Positions 8,487 to 18,806 of a stretch of 64,000 nt of DNA are shown here, piece by piece. A program made the position numbers and the translations under genes. Every line of letters begins with the position of its first letter. The first letter of the stretch is position 1. This DNA comes from Jannaschia helgolandensis (GTDB lineage Bacteria > Pseudomonadota > Alphaproteobacteria > Rhodobacterales > Rhodobacteraceae), in the NCBI RefSeq assembly GCF_900109285.1, contig NZ_FNZQ01000006.1, forward strand, positions 124,001 through 188,000, written 5' to 3'. The notes below the pieces were generated by a model, which saw only the letters and a list, made by a program, of their open reading frames with translations, searched no databases and was not told where the DNA came from.

Positions 8487-11400
8487 TCAGACGCGGGGCA
8501 TCCGCAAAACAATATTGCGTCCGCGCTTCTGATAGCTCAGCTCGCTTTCGCCGATGGCTGTGACGCGGCCCCGGTCCAGCCTGTCGCCGACCTTGACCTT
8601 TACATATCGGCCATTCGACATCCGGACCAGGGCGCGACGATCTGTCGGGCGTCCATAGATGCCGATCAGGTTGATTTCGCGCAGGTGAATGGCGTTGGAC
8701 TGTGTGGCCGCGCGGGCCACACTGCCGCCTGCCGACCGGATGGTCTGGCGAGTGCTGCTGGCCTGAGCTGCAGGCGCCCTGCTGGTCGCCTGAGGAGCAG
8801 CAGTCGCGCTGCTTGTGGAGGCGGAAGCGACAGTAGCCTGTTCGCGGCGCTGCGTGACAATCTGCGCGGCCTCGCGCTCGACCGAACGGGGGCGCGTGCG
8901 GGGCCGGTTCGACTCCGCAAGCGCCAAGCGGGATGTCGGAGCGGCGGACGATCGATTGGCCAGCGATGCGGCGGCAGCGGCGGCGGCGGCCTGAACGGCA
9001 GCATTCTGTTCGTCGGACGCGGCAACGGCGGCCGCGGCTTCGGAGGCGGCGCGGGCAGTAGCCGCAGCCTGCGTTTCGGATTGCGCGGCCGAGGCTGCGA
9101 TGATCGACGCAGGCCGCTGGCGGGGCTGGACACGGGTCAGCTCCGCTTGGGTCATGCCATTGAACAACACCCGTTCCACCCGTTCTTCAGCGTCATTCGG
9201 GCGCTGGGTGGGACGGGTGCGCAACAGGACGACCCGCTGGGCCTCATCTTCGGCGGATCGGGTCGCGACTTGTGCCGCGCTTGTCTGGGGCCGGGGTACA
9301 GGAAAGACCTGCGGTCGCCCGGACACCACGGTATATCCGCCGGGTGCAAGCGTGCCCTTGGCGCTGGCCACGACAAGCCCGTTCGTGGCTGTCGGAAATT
9401 CGGTCCCGGCAGGCGCGGGCACGGTCTGCGGCGAAAATGTATCGGCGGGCGGCGCAGATTGCGGCAGGGCGACGGCGTCGCCCACGCGGACGGCCGGGTC
9501 GATCGATGCGACATATATGTCTTCCGGGTCTTGTGCCTGCGGTGCATCCGGCAGGGCCGTCACCGTGTCGAAGGCACCGGGTGTTTCGAACGTGCCATCC
9601 GCGCCTGCGACGTCGGTCTGATTTTCGGACAGTCCGACGTCGTCGGGGGCGTCGATGAGGCCCGCTTCGTCCATTTCCTCGGGTGATGCGCCGGGAATCG
9701 GCAAAGGCGGTGTCACCAGATCGGGCACCGGAGAGGCAACGCTGCCCCCCGCACTTCGGGTGGCACTGCTGCTGTCCGGCAAGAGCAATGCGACGTCTGT
9801 GTCGGGTGCCCGTTCGGGCGATGCCTCGGGTGTGGCATCCGGGATCAGCGTGGCCGATGCGGAATCTTCAAGCTTCGTCAACGCGTCATCCGCAACCTCG
9901 GGAACCGCATCGCCGGGTTGGAAGAGCACCGACCATGCCGCGATCAACGCCATGAGCCCAAGCAGGACCAGCGTCAGGACAAGGCCCATTCCGAGGCCGG
10001 ACTTGCCCGCCGGTTGCGCGGCATTCTCGCGCGCAAGTCCCGGCAGTGTCATGGCGACCGTCTCGTCCGTGGTGGCTGACGCGGACGGGGCCGGTCGGGG
10101 TGACTTGGGCTGTCGGCGCAGACGGTCCGCAAGCGAATTTCGCGCCTTTGGGCGGGGTTGGTCGTAGGATGTTGACGCCTTGGCCGGAGACGTCGGCTGC
10201 GGCGGCGCAGAGGTTGGCGTATCGCCGGTCGCCGACGTCAGATCGTCGTCGCCTTTGTCGGCAGACAGGAAACTTGCGGCAGATACATTGGCTGGTTTCG
10301 ATTGGTCCGCTGCGTCGGCCAAGGTATTCCTGTCGGTCACGGCGGTCGGGCCACTCAGGCGCGGAGTTATGCGCGCCAGATGTGGCTTCTTTGACTGTTC
10401 GGCCGCACTCAGTGGTTTGCGTTGAGTGCTGAATGTCGGGCCTTTTGTGGCGGGCTTGCGCTGGTCTGCCGGGGCGCGGGTGAAAACGTACGCGTCATCC
10501 AGACTATCCGGTATATTTTCGGTCGGCGCGCGGTCGGTCTCTTCTGAACCTGGCGTATCGGAGACGCTCTCGGTCGATACCTTAGGTGAAGACGGCGCGG
10601 ATGCCGCCGCCGGAGTGACAAGCGTGGGCGGGGTCACGTCTGCCGGTTTCGCTTCCGGGATGGTCGGCACTTCGGGAACTGTCACATCGGGTTCCGGCAG
10701 TACCGCGGCAGTATCCTGAGGTCCTTGATCGCTTAAATCCGGTGCGCTGCCGATCGGCGGCGGCGGAACCGCGCGGACAGACGGCACAGGTTCGGCACGG
10801 GCGCGCGGCGGCGCGACCGGTGCGGACGAGGGCATGGGCGCGGATGGCGGAAACGTCGGAGCCGCGACTTTTGGCGGAACCGGGTCTTCTGCAGACGGTT
10901 TCGACCGATCATCCGCGTCGGATGCTTTGACGGCGGCGAGGGCTTCGCCGAAGGTTTCGGCCTCGGGCTCTTCAGGCATGTCCGGGGCGTCCGGGGCCGG
11001 GACCACGGTGATTTCGTCACCCAGATCAAGGATCAGCTTTTCGCCGTTCAATATTTCCGCTGCGATACCGGTCGGACCGAAGTCGGGCAAGCCGGGATAG
11101 GTGGCATCTTTCGGAGCGCCGATCAGGGCAACCGGGCGGAAGCCGAACTTGGCCGCGAAATTTTCCGCCTCCAGCAGCGTTTCCAGGGCAACCACGGCGA
11201 CCTGCAGCCGGTCGCCCTTCTGGATAAAATCGAAGGTCAGGTCCTCGACCTCGTAGGGAGTGCGACCGCGCAGAAGGGCACGGATCGTCACCTTCGGGTC
11301 ACGATCGTCGCGTTCCAGCGACGTGAACAAAAGCTGACTGTCGGGAATGATCAGAACCGAGGTGAAATTCTCGCCTACGCGCGCGGCGCAACGCCTGCGC

Positions 11401-11534
11401 ATCCGGGTCAGCGCATCGCCCATATCGGGCACATCCAGCCGAACGATGCCCTCGCGCCACCATACCCCCCCTTCGGAACGGGACAGGATGGCGATGCCGT
11501 CAAGTGAAAGGTCGAGCGCGATCAATGGGGTCAT
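8487..11534 (-). CDS. large single-pass membrane protein with GspL/PilM-like N-terminus and PilP/GspC-like C-terminus
   Basis: 1015-residue protein. Residues 1 to about 165 start LIALDLSLDGIAILSR and resemble an actin-like/GspL-type cytoplasmic domain (repeated beta strands, LLFTSLERDDRDPKVTIRALL). A long Pro/Ser/Thr/Ala-rich linker follows, then one transmembrane helix (GLGMGLVLTLVLLGLMALIA, near residue 515), more disordered Pro/Ala-rich sequence with an alanine-rich stretch near 820-870, and a compact last 70 residues (LREINLIGIYGRPTDRRALV, VKVGDRLDRGRV) resembling PilP/GspC homology regions. No other secretion or pilus genes adjoin it. The fold assignments are inferences from patterns. 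Confidence 0.75.
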   Translation of the reverse strand: MTPLIALDLSLDGIAILSRSEGGVWWREGIVRLDVPDMGDALTRMRRRCAARVGENFTSVLIIPDSQLLFTSLERDDRDPKVTIRALLRGRTPYEVEDLTFDFIQKGDRLQVAVVALETLLEAENFAAKFGFRPVALIGAPKDATYPGLPDFGPTGIAAEILNGEKLILDLGDEITVVPAPDAPDMPEEPEAETFGEALAAVKASDADDRSKPSAEDPVPPKVAAPTFPPSAPMPSSAPVAPPRARAEPVPSVRAVPPPPIGSAPDLSDQGPQDTAAVLPEPDVTVPEVPTIPEAKPADVTPPTLVTPAAASAPSSPKVSTESVSDTPGSEETDRAPTENIPDSLDDAYVFTRAPADQRKPATKGPTFSTQRKPLSAAEQSKKPHLARITPRLSGPTAVTDRNTLADAADQSKPANVSAASFLSADKGDDDLTSATGDTPTSAPPQPTSPAKASTSYDQPRPKARNSLADRLRRQPKSPRPAPSASATTDETVAMTLPGLARENAAQPAGKSGLGMGLVLTLVLLGLMALIAAWSVLFQPGDAVPEVADDALTKLEDSASATLIPDATPEASPERAPDTDVALLLPDSSSATRSAGGSVASPVPDLVTPPLPIPGASPEEMDEAGLIDAPDDVGLSENQTDVAGADGTFETPGAFDTVTALPDAPQAQDPEDIYVASIDPAVRVGDAVALPQSAPPADTFSPQTVPAPAGTEFPTATNGLVVASAKGTLAPGGYTVVSGRPQVFPVPRPQTSAAQVATRSAEDEAQRVVLLRTRPTQRPNDAEERVERVLFNGMTQAELTRVQPRQRPASIIAASAAQSETQAAATARAASEAAAAVAASDEQNAAVQAAAAAAAASLANRSSAAPTSRLALAESNRPRTRPRSVEREAAQIVTQRREQATVASASTSSATAAPQATSRAPAAQASSTRQTIRSAGGSVARAATQSNAIHLREINLIGIYGRPTDRRALVRMSNGRYVKVKVGDRLDRGRVTAIGESELSYQKRGRNIVLRMPRV

Positions 11535-11677
11535 GCAAAAGGCCTAGCACGGGGATGCGCGCCCTGGCGAGTAGGACGCCGAACAAGAAAGCAGCTTAAG
11601 GCAGGATACCGCGCAAGAAAAGCTGACGGAGTTTCCGGGGCGGACAATTGCTGTGTTCCGCCCCGGTCTTCGGTTTG

Positions 11678-12970
11678 TCAGGCAGACGCCTTGGTCAGCG
11701 CCTGATCCAGATCGGCTATCAGGTCATCGGCGTCTTCGATCCCGATGGAAATGCGGACCACGTCCGGACCGGCCCCCGCAGCCGCCTGCTGTTCCGGTGA
11801 AAGCTGCCGGTGGGTCGTCGAGGCGGAGTGAATCACCAGGCTGCGCGTGTCGCCAAGGTTGGCGACATGGCTGAAGATCTCCAGGTTGTCGACAAACTTG
11901 ATGCAGGCGTCATAACCGCCCTTCAGGGCGACGGTGAACAAACCACCTGCGCCCTTGGGGGAAATTTTCTTGGCCAAAGCGTGATATTTGGACGACGGCA
12001 GCCCGGCATAGGTGACGTGATCGACCGCCGGGTGCTTTTCCAGCCAGCCAGCCACGGTTTCGGCATTGCGGACATGGCGTTCCATCCGCAGCGAAAGCGT
12101 CTCGATCCCGCACAGGGTATAGTGCGCGGCCTGCGGGTTCATCGTCATGCCCAGGTCGCGCAACCCGACCGCGATGCTGTGGAAGGTAAAGGCCAGGTTG
12201 CCGAATGTCTCGTGGAATTTCAGACCGTGATAGGCGGGCTCGGCCTCGGACAGGGATGGGAACTTGCCGGTTGCGGACCAGTCGAAGGTGCCGGAATCGA
12301 CGACGCAGCCGCCGGTAACGGTGCCATTTCCGGTCAGGTATTTCGTGGTTGAATGGACAACCAGCGTTGCCCCGTGTTCGATCGGGCGGATCAGATAGGG
12401 GGTCGCCGACGTGTTGTCGATGATCAGCGGAATTTGCGCTGCATCGGCGATATCGGCCACCGCGCGCACGTCCATGATCCAGCCGCCGGGGTTGGCGATC
12501 GCCTCGCCGAAGATGGCGCGGGTGTCATCGTCGATGGCATCGCGCACGGCATCCAGATCGTCGAAATCGACAAACTTACAGGACCAGCCGAAGCGTTTGA
12601 TCGTCTGGCTGAACTGCGTGACCGTGCCGCCGTAGAGACGCGTCGAGGCGACGATGTTGCAACCCGGCTGCATCAGCGGGAACAGCGACATGATCTGCGC
12701 GGCATGACCTGAAGAACAGCAGACCGCGCCCGCTCCGCCCTCCAGCGTGGCGATGCGTTCCTGCAGCACCGCGACGGTCGGGTTGGTCAGGCGTGAATAA
12801 ATGAATCCGACTTCCTGCAGGTTGAACAGCGCTGCGGCATGTTCGGCGTCACGGAACACATAGGCCGTCGTCTGATAGATTGGCGTATTGCGCGCGCCGG
12901 TCGCCGGATCGGGGCGCGCCCCTGCATGAATCTGCAGCGTGTCGAAGCCGTATTGGCGGGTTTCTGTCAT
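11678..12970 (-). CDS. metY: O-acetylhomoserine aminocarboxypropyltransferase (sulfhydrylase)
   Basis: 430-residue PLP enzyme of the Cys/Met metabolism family. It would make homocysteine from O-acetylhomoserine and sulfide in direct sulfhydrylation. Seen: FDTLQIHAGARPDPATGARN opening, the aromatic-ring contact region GHAAQIMSLF, and the Schiff-base lysine in VHSTTKYLTGNG. The length fits MetY rather than the shorter MetB/MetZ. The start at 12970 has AAGGGAGA upstream; the open frame beyond it to 13222 is non-homologous. No SAM riboswitch pattern was recognised in the leader. Confidence 0.92.
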   Translation of the reverse strand: MTETRQYGFDTLQIHAGARPDPATGARNTPIYQTTAYVFRDAEHAAALFNLQEVGFIYSRLTNPTVAVLQERIATLEGGAGAVCCSSGHAAQIMSLFPLMQPGCNIVASTRLYGGTVTQFSQTIKRFGWSCKFVDFDDLDAVRDAIDDDTRAIFGEAIANPGGWIMDVRAVADIADAAQIPLIIDNTSATPYLIRPIEHGATLVVHSTTKYLTGNGTVTGGCVVDSGTFDWSATGKFPSLSEAEPAYHGLKFHETFGNLAFTFHSIAVGLRDLGMTMNPQAAHYTLCGIETLSLRMERHVRNAETVAGWLEKHPAVDHVTYAGLPSSKYHALAKKISPKGAGGLFTVALKGGYDACIKFVDNLEIFSHVANLGDTRSLVIHSASTTHRQLSPEQQAAAGAGPDVVRISIGIEDADDLIADLDQALTKASA

Positions 12971-13143
12971 CTTCGCTCTCCCTTGCCTGGCACTATGGCG
13001 CGTGCCCTCTGTCCGCAGTGTGATATGAAGGTCGCAGATGTTTGTCCAATGCCCGCTGTCGCCGTTTTGGGTTTTCGTCTTGGGGTCAGGCGGGGCTACT
13101 CTCTCAGCCGAGGCAAAAAACACACAAAAAGGCGGAGACCTTG

Positions 13144-13650
13144 ATGTTGCGTATTTCGAGCAGACCCGGACGTTTGTCCGGTTTTCGCCCATTGGCGATT
13201 GCCGTTTCTGCAATCCTGGCATTGTCCAATGCCGCCCCGGCGCAGGAGCTGGCGTTTTCGCTGGGGGTCCGCGAGACGGACGGCAACCGCGATGCGGAAC
13301 TTTACGTCCGACGAATGGAGGATGAACGCGCCCTTGGGCTAAGCTTGGTCTATGGCGCGGCGATCACCGATGCCGGGGCCGTCTGGGCTGGCGTTGGTCT
13401 GGCCGGCCGGATTGAGACGTCGAGCGGATGGTTCGTCGGTGGATCGTTCATGCCTGGCGCCTACAGCCGCGGCGACGGGCCCGATCTGGGCCATACCCTG
13501 CAATTTCGCACGGACGTTGAAGCCGGAATTCAGCTGGGCAGCTCCAGCCAGATCAGTATCGGACTCGACCACACATCGAACGGCGGGCTGGGCGATTCCA
13601 ATCCGGGATCAAATTCCATCTTTCTTAGATATTCCGTAGGCCTGCGCTGA
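13144..13650 (+). CDS. PagL-like lipid A 3-O-deacylase / acyloxyacyl hydrolase family outer-membrane protein
   Basis: 168-residue secreted protein with a signal peptide (hydrophobic PLAIAVSAILALSNAAPAQE, cleavage likely near residue 35) and an amphipathic beta-strand pattern like an eight-stranded barrel. The end carries LDHTSNGGLGDSNPG, matching the PagL His-x-Ser-Asn active-site motif (His143, Ser145 here). PagL removes the 3-acyl chain of lipid A in the outer membrane. By eye, the position of the third catalytic residue (Glu in Pseudomonas PagL) looks like Asn, so activity is uncertain. Start ATG 13144 with GGCGGAG upstream; divergent from metY. Confidence 0.75.
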   Translation: MLRISSRPGRLSGFRPLAIAVSAILALSNAAPAQELAFSLGVRETDGNRDAELYVRRMEDERALGLSLVYGAAITDAGAVWAGVGLAGRIETSSGWFVGGSFMPGAYSRGDGPDLGHTLQFRTDVEAGIQLGSSSQISIGLDHTSNGGLGDSNPGSNSIFLRYSVGLR

Positions 13651-13696
13651 ACCATCAGAAACCACAGCGACCAGAGTCCGTCGCACCGGAGGGCAC

Positions 13697-14014
13697 ATGG
13701 CCTGGATATATCTCGCCCTTGCCGCCGTGTTCGAAGTGGCTTTCGCAGTTTCGATGAAGATGTCAGACGGACTCACCCGGACAGGACCGACTGTGATTAC
13801 AATTATCAGCGTTATCGTGGGCCTTTGGTTATTGGCCCTGGCGATGCGGGACTTGCCGGTGTCGGTCGCCTATCCCATCTGGACAGCGTTGGGCGCCATC
13901 GGCACCATCGTGTTGGGCTGGCTCTGGCTGGGGGAGGCGTTCACGCCACTAAAGGTGGTGTCGGTCGCCCTTATCGTGGCCGGAGTTGCAGGGCTGAAGG
14001 TATCCGCCGGCTAG
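13697..14014 (+). CDS. sugE: small multidrug resistance family exporter, SugE/Gdx type
   Basis: 105 residues and four transmembrane helices, the standard SMR size. The conserved membrane glutamate is in AVFEVAFAVSMK (about residue 13), and MKMSDGLTR plus AYPIWTALGAIG are closer to SugE/Gdx guanidinium exporters than to EmrE. SMR proteins export small cations in exchange for protons as antiparallel dimers. The 46-base upstream gap is too short for a guanidine riboswitch and none is seen. GGAGGG precedes the ATG. Confidence 0.85.
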   Translation: MAWIYLALAAVFEVAFAVSMKMSDGLTRTGPTVITIISVIVGLWLLALAMRDLPVSVAYPIWTALGAIGTIVLGWLWLGEAFTPLKVVSVALIVAGVAGLKVSAG

Positions 14015-14019
14015 CGGGG

Positions 14020-14508
14020 TTACTCGGTCAAAGCGGTGCGCAACGCCACCGTTACCAGAAAATTGTCCCGAAACTCCGAAACGGACATCATCCCATTGCC
14101 GTCCCGGTCGGCATAGACCCATGCCCGCGCAAGGCCTGCTGCATGTTCGTCCACGTCCAGCGCACCCGAGCGGTCGGCGTCCAGCATGTCGAACACCAGA
14201 CCCATCGTGGCACCATAGGCTTGGCCACGCCCCCGGAACTCGGCCAGACCGGACAGGCCGTTTTCCCAGCCAATCATCTCGTTGCGAACGACAAGACCGT
14301 CTTCATCGACATCCATCGACGTGAAAACCTGTCGCGTCGCGCTGTCCATCTCGATCGGCGAAATTTGCCCGTCGGCATTGAGGTCGATGGAGTAGGCAAA
14401 CCCGTCGATGGCCGCTTCGCCCATATCGGTGCGCTGCTCGGGTTGTGACAGGACGGGCGGGGCGACCAGCATCAGAATGGTAGACAGCAAAAGGGCGGAT
14501 CGCATCAT
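14020..14508 (-). CDS. secreted EF-hand protein
   Basis: 162 residues with an N-terminal signal peptide (MMRSALLLSTILMLVAPPVLSQ). Four EF-hand-like loops can be read: DLNADGQISPIE, DVDEDGLVVRNE, DADRSGALDVDE and DRDGNGMMSVSE. It is therefore probably a periplasmic calcium-binding protein; no enzymatic domain is seen. Convergent with sugE, only 5 bases between stops. A second protein of similar design lies at 62113-62670. Confidence 0.82.
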   Translation of the reverse strand: MMRSALLLSTILMLVAPPVLSQPEQRTDMGEAAIDGFAYSIDLNADGQISPIEMDSATRQVFTSMDVDEDGLVVRNEMIGWENGLSGLAEFRGRGQAYGATMGLVFDMLDADRSGALDVDEHAAGLARAWVYADRDGNGMMSVSEFRDNFLVTVALRTALTE

Positions 14509-14672
14509 GACAGGAGTCCTTGGTTTCAGATGGGAGGTAATATGGAAACTGAACCGATCGGCTCAATACGCATTCATGCACAGATACGCGACCCGTCGCG
14601 CACTGCGCCCTGCAACCTTGACCACCCGGCTCTGCGGTGTAGGAAGTGGCGTGCATCGCGCGGAGGATTGTC

Positions 14673-15050
14673 ATGGCCGGATTTCTGAAACGCCTCTTTG
14701 GATGGTGGGACGGGCAGAGCTTTGGCACCGCACTCTGGACCCGACGCTTCGGCGAGAAAGTCGGCGAGGACGTGGCGGGCAATGTCTATTATCGCAATGC
14801 CGACGACAGCCGCCGCTGGATTCACTATGTCGGCGACAACGATGCAAGCCGCGTGCCGACCGAATGGTATGGTTGGTTACATCACACCTATGCGCTTCCG
14901 CCGACCCGTGACCCGATCATCCGCAAGACATGGGAAAAGCCGCATCTGCCCAATCTGACCGGATCGGACGGAGCGTTTTTCCGCAAGGGATCGCTGCGCC
15001 GGGCGGATGTCGAACCCGCCACCGACTACGAGGCGTGGAGGCCGGAGTGA
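14673..15050 (+). CDS. NADH:ubiquinone oxidoreductase subunit NDUFA12
   Basis: 125-residue homologue of the mitochondrial complex I accessory subunit NDUFA12 (B17.2), a family found in Alphaproteobacteria. Typical features: the N-terminal LFGWWDGQSFGTALWT, GNVYYR, RRWIHYVGDNDASRVPTEWYGWLHH and PHLPNLTG. It binds the peripheral arm of complex I on the cytoplasmic side. The start at 14673 follows GGAGG. Its stop overlaps the GTG start of the DUF2155 gene (GTGA), indicating coupled translation. Confidence 0.93.
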   Translation: MAGFLKRLFGWWDGQSFGTALWTRRFGEKVGEDVAGNVYYRNADDSRRWIHYVGDNDASRVPTEWYGWLHHTYALPPTRDPIIRKTWEKPHLPNLTGSDGAFFRKGSLRRADVEPATDYEAWRPE

Positions 15051-15436
15051 CGCGCTTTTTCGCCGCCATCATTGGCTGTGCCGCCGCCGCGGTTGTCGTC
15101 GCCTCCGTGCCCGCCTCGGCACAGGCAGTGCGCACCGGCACAGGCAACGGCGCGGTCCTGCGAACGCTCGACAAGACCAGCGGCGAAGTCATCGACGTTG
15201 AAATGTCGGTTGGCCAGACGATGGCCTATGGTCCGTTGCAGGTGACGTTGATCGAATGCCGCTTCCCTGCCAACAATCCCACCGGTGATGCCTTCGGCCT
15301 GATCCAGATCGTCGATGCGCGTGAAGTGAAGGAACTGTTCGCCGGATGGATGGTGGCTTCGTCACCGGCCCTCAATGCGCTGGAGCACCGGCGTTACGAC
15401 GTCTGGCTTCTCAGATGCATGACGGCCGGAAACTGA
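15047..15436 (+). CDS. DUF2155 domain-containing secreted protein
   Basis: 129 residues with a signal peptide (VTRFFAAIIGCAAAAVVVAS...SAQA) and the DUF2155 core: LRTLDKTSGEVIDVEMSVGQ, YGPLQVTLIECRFP and VKELFAGWMVASSPALNALEHRRYDVWLLRC. It is periplasmic; the function is unknown. The GTG start at 15047 overlaps the NDUFA12 stop; this pairing is usual in Rhodobacterales and hints at a link with complex I or the envelope. The last 43 bases overlap the convergent aat gene. Confidence 0.88.
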   Translation: MTRFFAAIIGCAAAAVVVASVPASAQAVRTGTGNGAVLRTLDKTSGEVIDVEMSVGQTMAYGPLQVTLIECRFPANNPTGDAFGLIQIVDAREVKELFAGWMVASSPALNALEHRRYDVWLLRCMTAGN

Positions 15437-16038
15437 GGCACCGGCCCGGTCAATTTCGCTTTTTTGGACAGGGCATCCTTTAGTCGAATGTGATACTGGC
15501 CGCGCGAGATTTCGATTGCGCCCAGGGACGCCAGATGCTCCGTCAGGAACTGCGTATCGAACAGCTTGAATCCATGCGCGTTCAGCAATGTCACCAGATA
15601 GGCCAGCGCCACTTTTGAGGCATTGCGCCTGCGCGAGAACATCGACTCGCCGAAGAACGCGGCACCCAGCGTCACACCATAGACCCCGCCCGCCAGTGTA
15701 TCGCCGTCCCATATCTCCAGCGAATGTGCGAAGCCGGTTTCGTGCAGGGTGGAATAAAGCGCCATGATTTCGGGATTGATCCAAGTTTCTGCCCGGTCGG
15801 CGCATCCTGCGACCACACCGTCGAACTCTTCGTTCAGGGTGACGATGAACCGGTTCTGCCGGATGAGCTTTGCCAGGCTGCGTGACATACGGAACCCATC
15901 CAGTGGCATAACCCCGCGCCTTTCGGGGTCAACCCAGAATATATCGGGATCGGCCCGGCTTTCGGCCATCGGGAAAACGCCCGAGGCATAGGCCATCAGA
16001 AGGTTTTCGGGCGTGATCGGTGCGGTATCGCGGGGCAT
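15394..16038 (-). CDS. aat: leucyl/phenylalanyl-tRNA-protein transferase
   Basis: 214-residue Aat, which adds Leu or Phe from aminoacyl-tRNA to N-terminal Arg/Lys and so marks proteins for ClpS/ClpAP degradation (bacterial N-end rule). Diagnostic stretches: LLMAYASGVFPMAES, FWVDPERRGVMPLDGFRMSRSL, GGVYGVTLGAAFFGESMFS and FDTQFLTEHLASLGA. Start taken at MPRDTAPITPENLL (16038); an in-frame TTG at 16083 sits too close to its only Shine-Dalgarno-like sequence. It is downstream of accB and accC on the same strand. Confidence 0.93.
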   Translation of the reverse strand: MPRDTAPITPENLLMAYASGVFPMAESRADPDIFWVDPERRGVMPLDGFRMSRSLAKLIRQNRFIVTLNEEFDGVVAGCADRAETWINPEIMALYSTLHETGFAHSLEIWDGDTLAGGVYGVTLGAAFFGESMFSRRRNASKVALAYLVTLLNAHGFKLFDTQFLTEHLASLGAIEISRGQYHIRLKDALSKKAKLTGPVPQFPAVMHLRSQTS

Positions 16039-16095
16039 GATCCCATTGTCGCGCAGTCGATCCGTGTCGCCAAGACTTTTCAATCCTCTGGCGCG

Positions 16096-17451
<1,356 letters not shown>

Positions 17452-17456
17452 CGCGC

Positions 17457-17945
17457 TCAGCCCAGGATCACGAGGGGGGCACCGTATTCAACGGCGGCGC
17501 CGTCCTCGACCAGAATGCGTTTGACGGTGCCTGCGCGCGGGCTGGGGATCTGGTTCATGGTCTTCATGGCCTCGATGATCAGCAACGTCTGGCCTTCGTC
17601 CACAGTATCGCCGACGGCGATGAAGTTGGCCACGCCCGGCTCGGATGCCAGATAGGCCGTGCCGACCATAGGTGATGTGACCGCGCCGGGGTCTTGCGCC
17701 GGGTCTTCCTGCGGGGTGGCAGAACTGGAAGGAGCCAAAGCCGGGGGCGAATGTGGGGCAGAAATCTGCATCGGGGCCTGCGCGGCCGCAACGGGGGCAG
17801 AGATCAGTTGCCGCGCGACACGCACGTTCAGCGCGTCGTCTTCACCGTATTCGCGACTGACTTCCAGTTCGCTTAGATCGTTTTCGCGCAGAAGTTCGGC
17901 CAGCGCCTTGATAAAGGCGACATCGCTCTCGTGGTTTTTGGTCAT
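17457..17945 (-). CDS. accB: acetyl-CoA carboxylase biotin carboxyl carrier protein
   Basis: 162 residues: an N-terminal segment with [20 protein letters not shown], a Pro/Ala-rich linker (about 60-85), and a C-terminal biotinyl domain (from [14 protein letters not shown]). The biotin acceptor is Lys128 in EAMKTMN; Thr replaces the more common Met after the lysine. Start chosen at MTKNHESD, which leaves GGAG at good spacing; upstream ATGs at 17951 and 17975 are less well placed. In many alphaproteobacteria aroQ precedes accB; here it is absent and a broken small gene stands in that place. Confidence 0.94.
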   Translation of the reverse strand: MTKNHESDVAFIKALAELLRENDLSELEVSREYGEDDALNVRVARQLISAPVAAAQAPMQISAPHSPPALAPSSSATPQEDPAQDPGAVTSPMVGTAYLASEPGVANFIAVGDTVDEGQTLLIIEAMKTMNQIPSPRAGTVKRILVEDGAAVEYGAPLVILG

Positions 17946-18190
17946 TGCCATCTCCGCTGCCTGTTTGCCCGGCATTACCGCGTCCGTGCCGCGAGGGAAA
18001 GGACTTCGATGTGATCGCGATGATGGCAGCCCGACCAGTCGAGCGTCCGTTCGTCAGCCGCGACGGCTCCGGAATGCTGTGCCGACAAATGATTTCGCCT
18101 CCAAAGCTGCTCCCGCGCTCATAACCAAATCGTTAAGATCGCTGCGTGATCGAACTGCTTGGTAAAAGTCCATCGCGACCCGCCCTCCTG

Positions 18191-18685
18191 TCAGGCGGTG
18201 CGACCTCGTGGGGGTGTGCCACTGGATGCGATCCCATCTTTCGTGGTAGGGGTCTCGACCATCAGATTGGGTCGGGCTTCGGTCGGGAGAGGTATGCGAG
18301 ACAGGAGTTGCTGGCTGACCAGCCGGTCCTGCGCTGCTTCGACATAACGTCGGGCACGATTTTCGTCGGCATCAGGCGCAAATGCCTGTAACAGGCGCGG
18401 GGCATCCATCTGTGCATTCTGCGGGCGGGCCACGCTGTCGCCACCATCCGATCCGGAGCGCGATGCGGTCCCGTTCACGCCGCGGGCATACGTCACGGGA
18501 GGGGTCTGGCCCGCAGACCGTGGCGCGTCTGCCTGCTGGCCATTTGCGTTGCCCGCGGTATGACTTGTGTCAGTCGATGTCGAACTGTCGGTGGATGCTG
18601 CCCGGTCCGGTTCTTACGCCTGACCCGATGTCGCTGTCGCGCCTTATGATGGTTGTGACGATCCGATAAGTCCCATGATAGCCAT
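18191..18685 (-). pseudogene. small conserved-looking gene interrupted by two in-frame TAA codons
   Basis: A frame opens with an ATG at 18685 preceded by GGAGG at good spacing, reads MAIMGLIGSSQPS, meets TAA at 18644-18646, continues in the same frame for nine codons, meets TAA at 18614-18616, then stays open for about 140 codons to 18191. The downstream part is Ser/Thr/Asp/Gln-rich and then more ordered (RRYVEAAQDRLVSQQLLSRI, RPNLMVETPTTKDGIASSGT), looking like real protein. No usable start lies between the second stop and a GTG at 18496, which has no ribosome site. Function not recognised. Could be a recent pseudogene or a sequencing artefact; recoding is less likely. Confidence 0.55.
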
Positions 18686-18732
18686 GTCGGCCTCCGTTCT
18701 GTTTGCTACGCCCGCTGGGCCAGAACAGAAAA

Positions 18733-18768
18733 CCCCTGCATCACGGCGTCGAAACGGTAATGCAGGGG
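18733..18768 (-). terminator. rho-independent terminator of acs
   Basis: CCCCTGCAT / ATGCAGGGG, nine perfect pairs with an 18-base loop, followed on the minus strand by TTTTCTG. It lies 38 bases past the acs stop and about 50 bases ahead of the start of the interrupted small gene, so it separates the two transcription units. Confidence 0.8.
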
Positions 18769-18806
18769 CGAGAATTTGACGTCGTTAACGTATATAAATC
18801 ATATAT

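Noticed and set aside
12971-13222. SAM riboswitch or N-terminal extension ahead of metY
   Set aside because: No SAM-II or SAM/SAH core sequence was recognised in the leader, and the upstream frame is non-homologous; AAGGGAGA marks the start at 12970.
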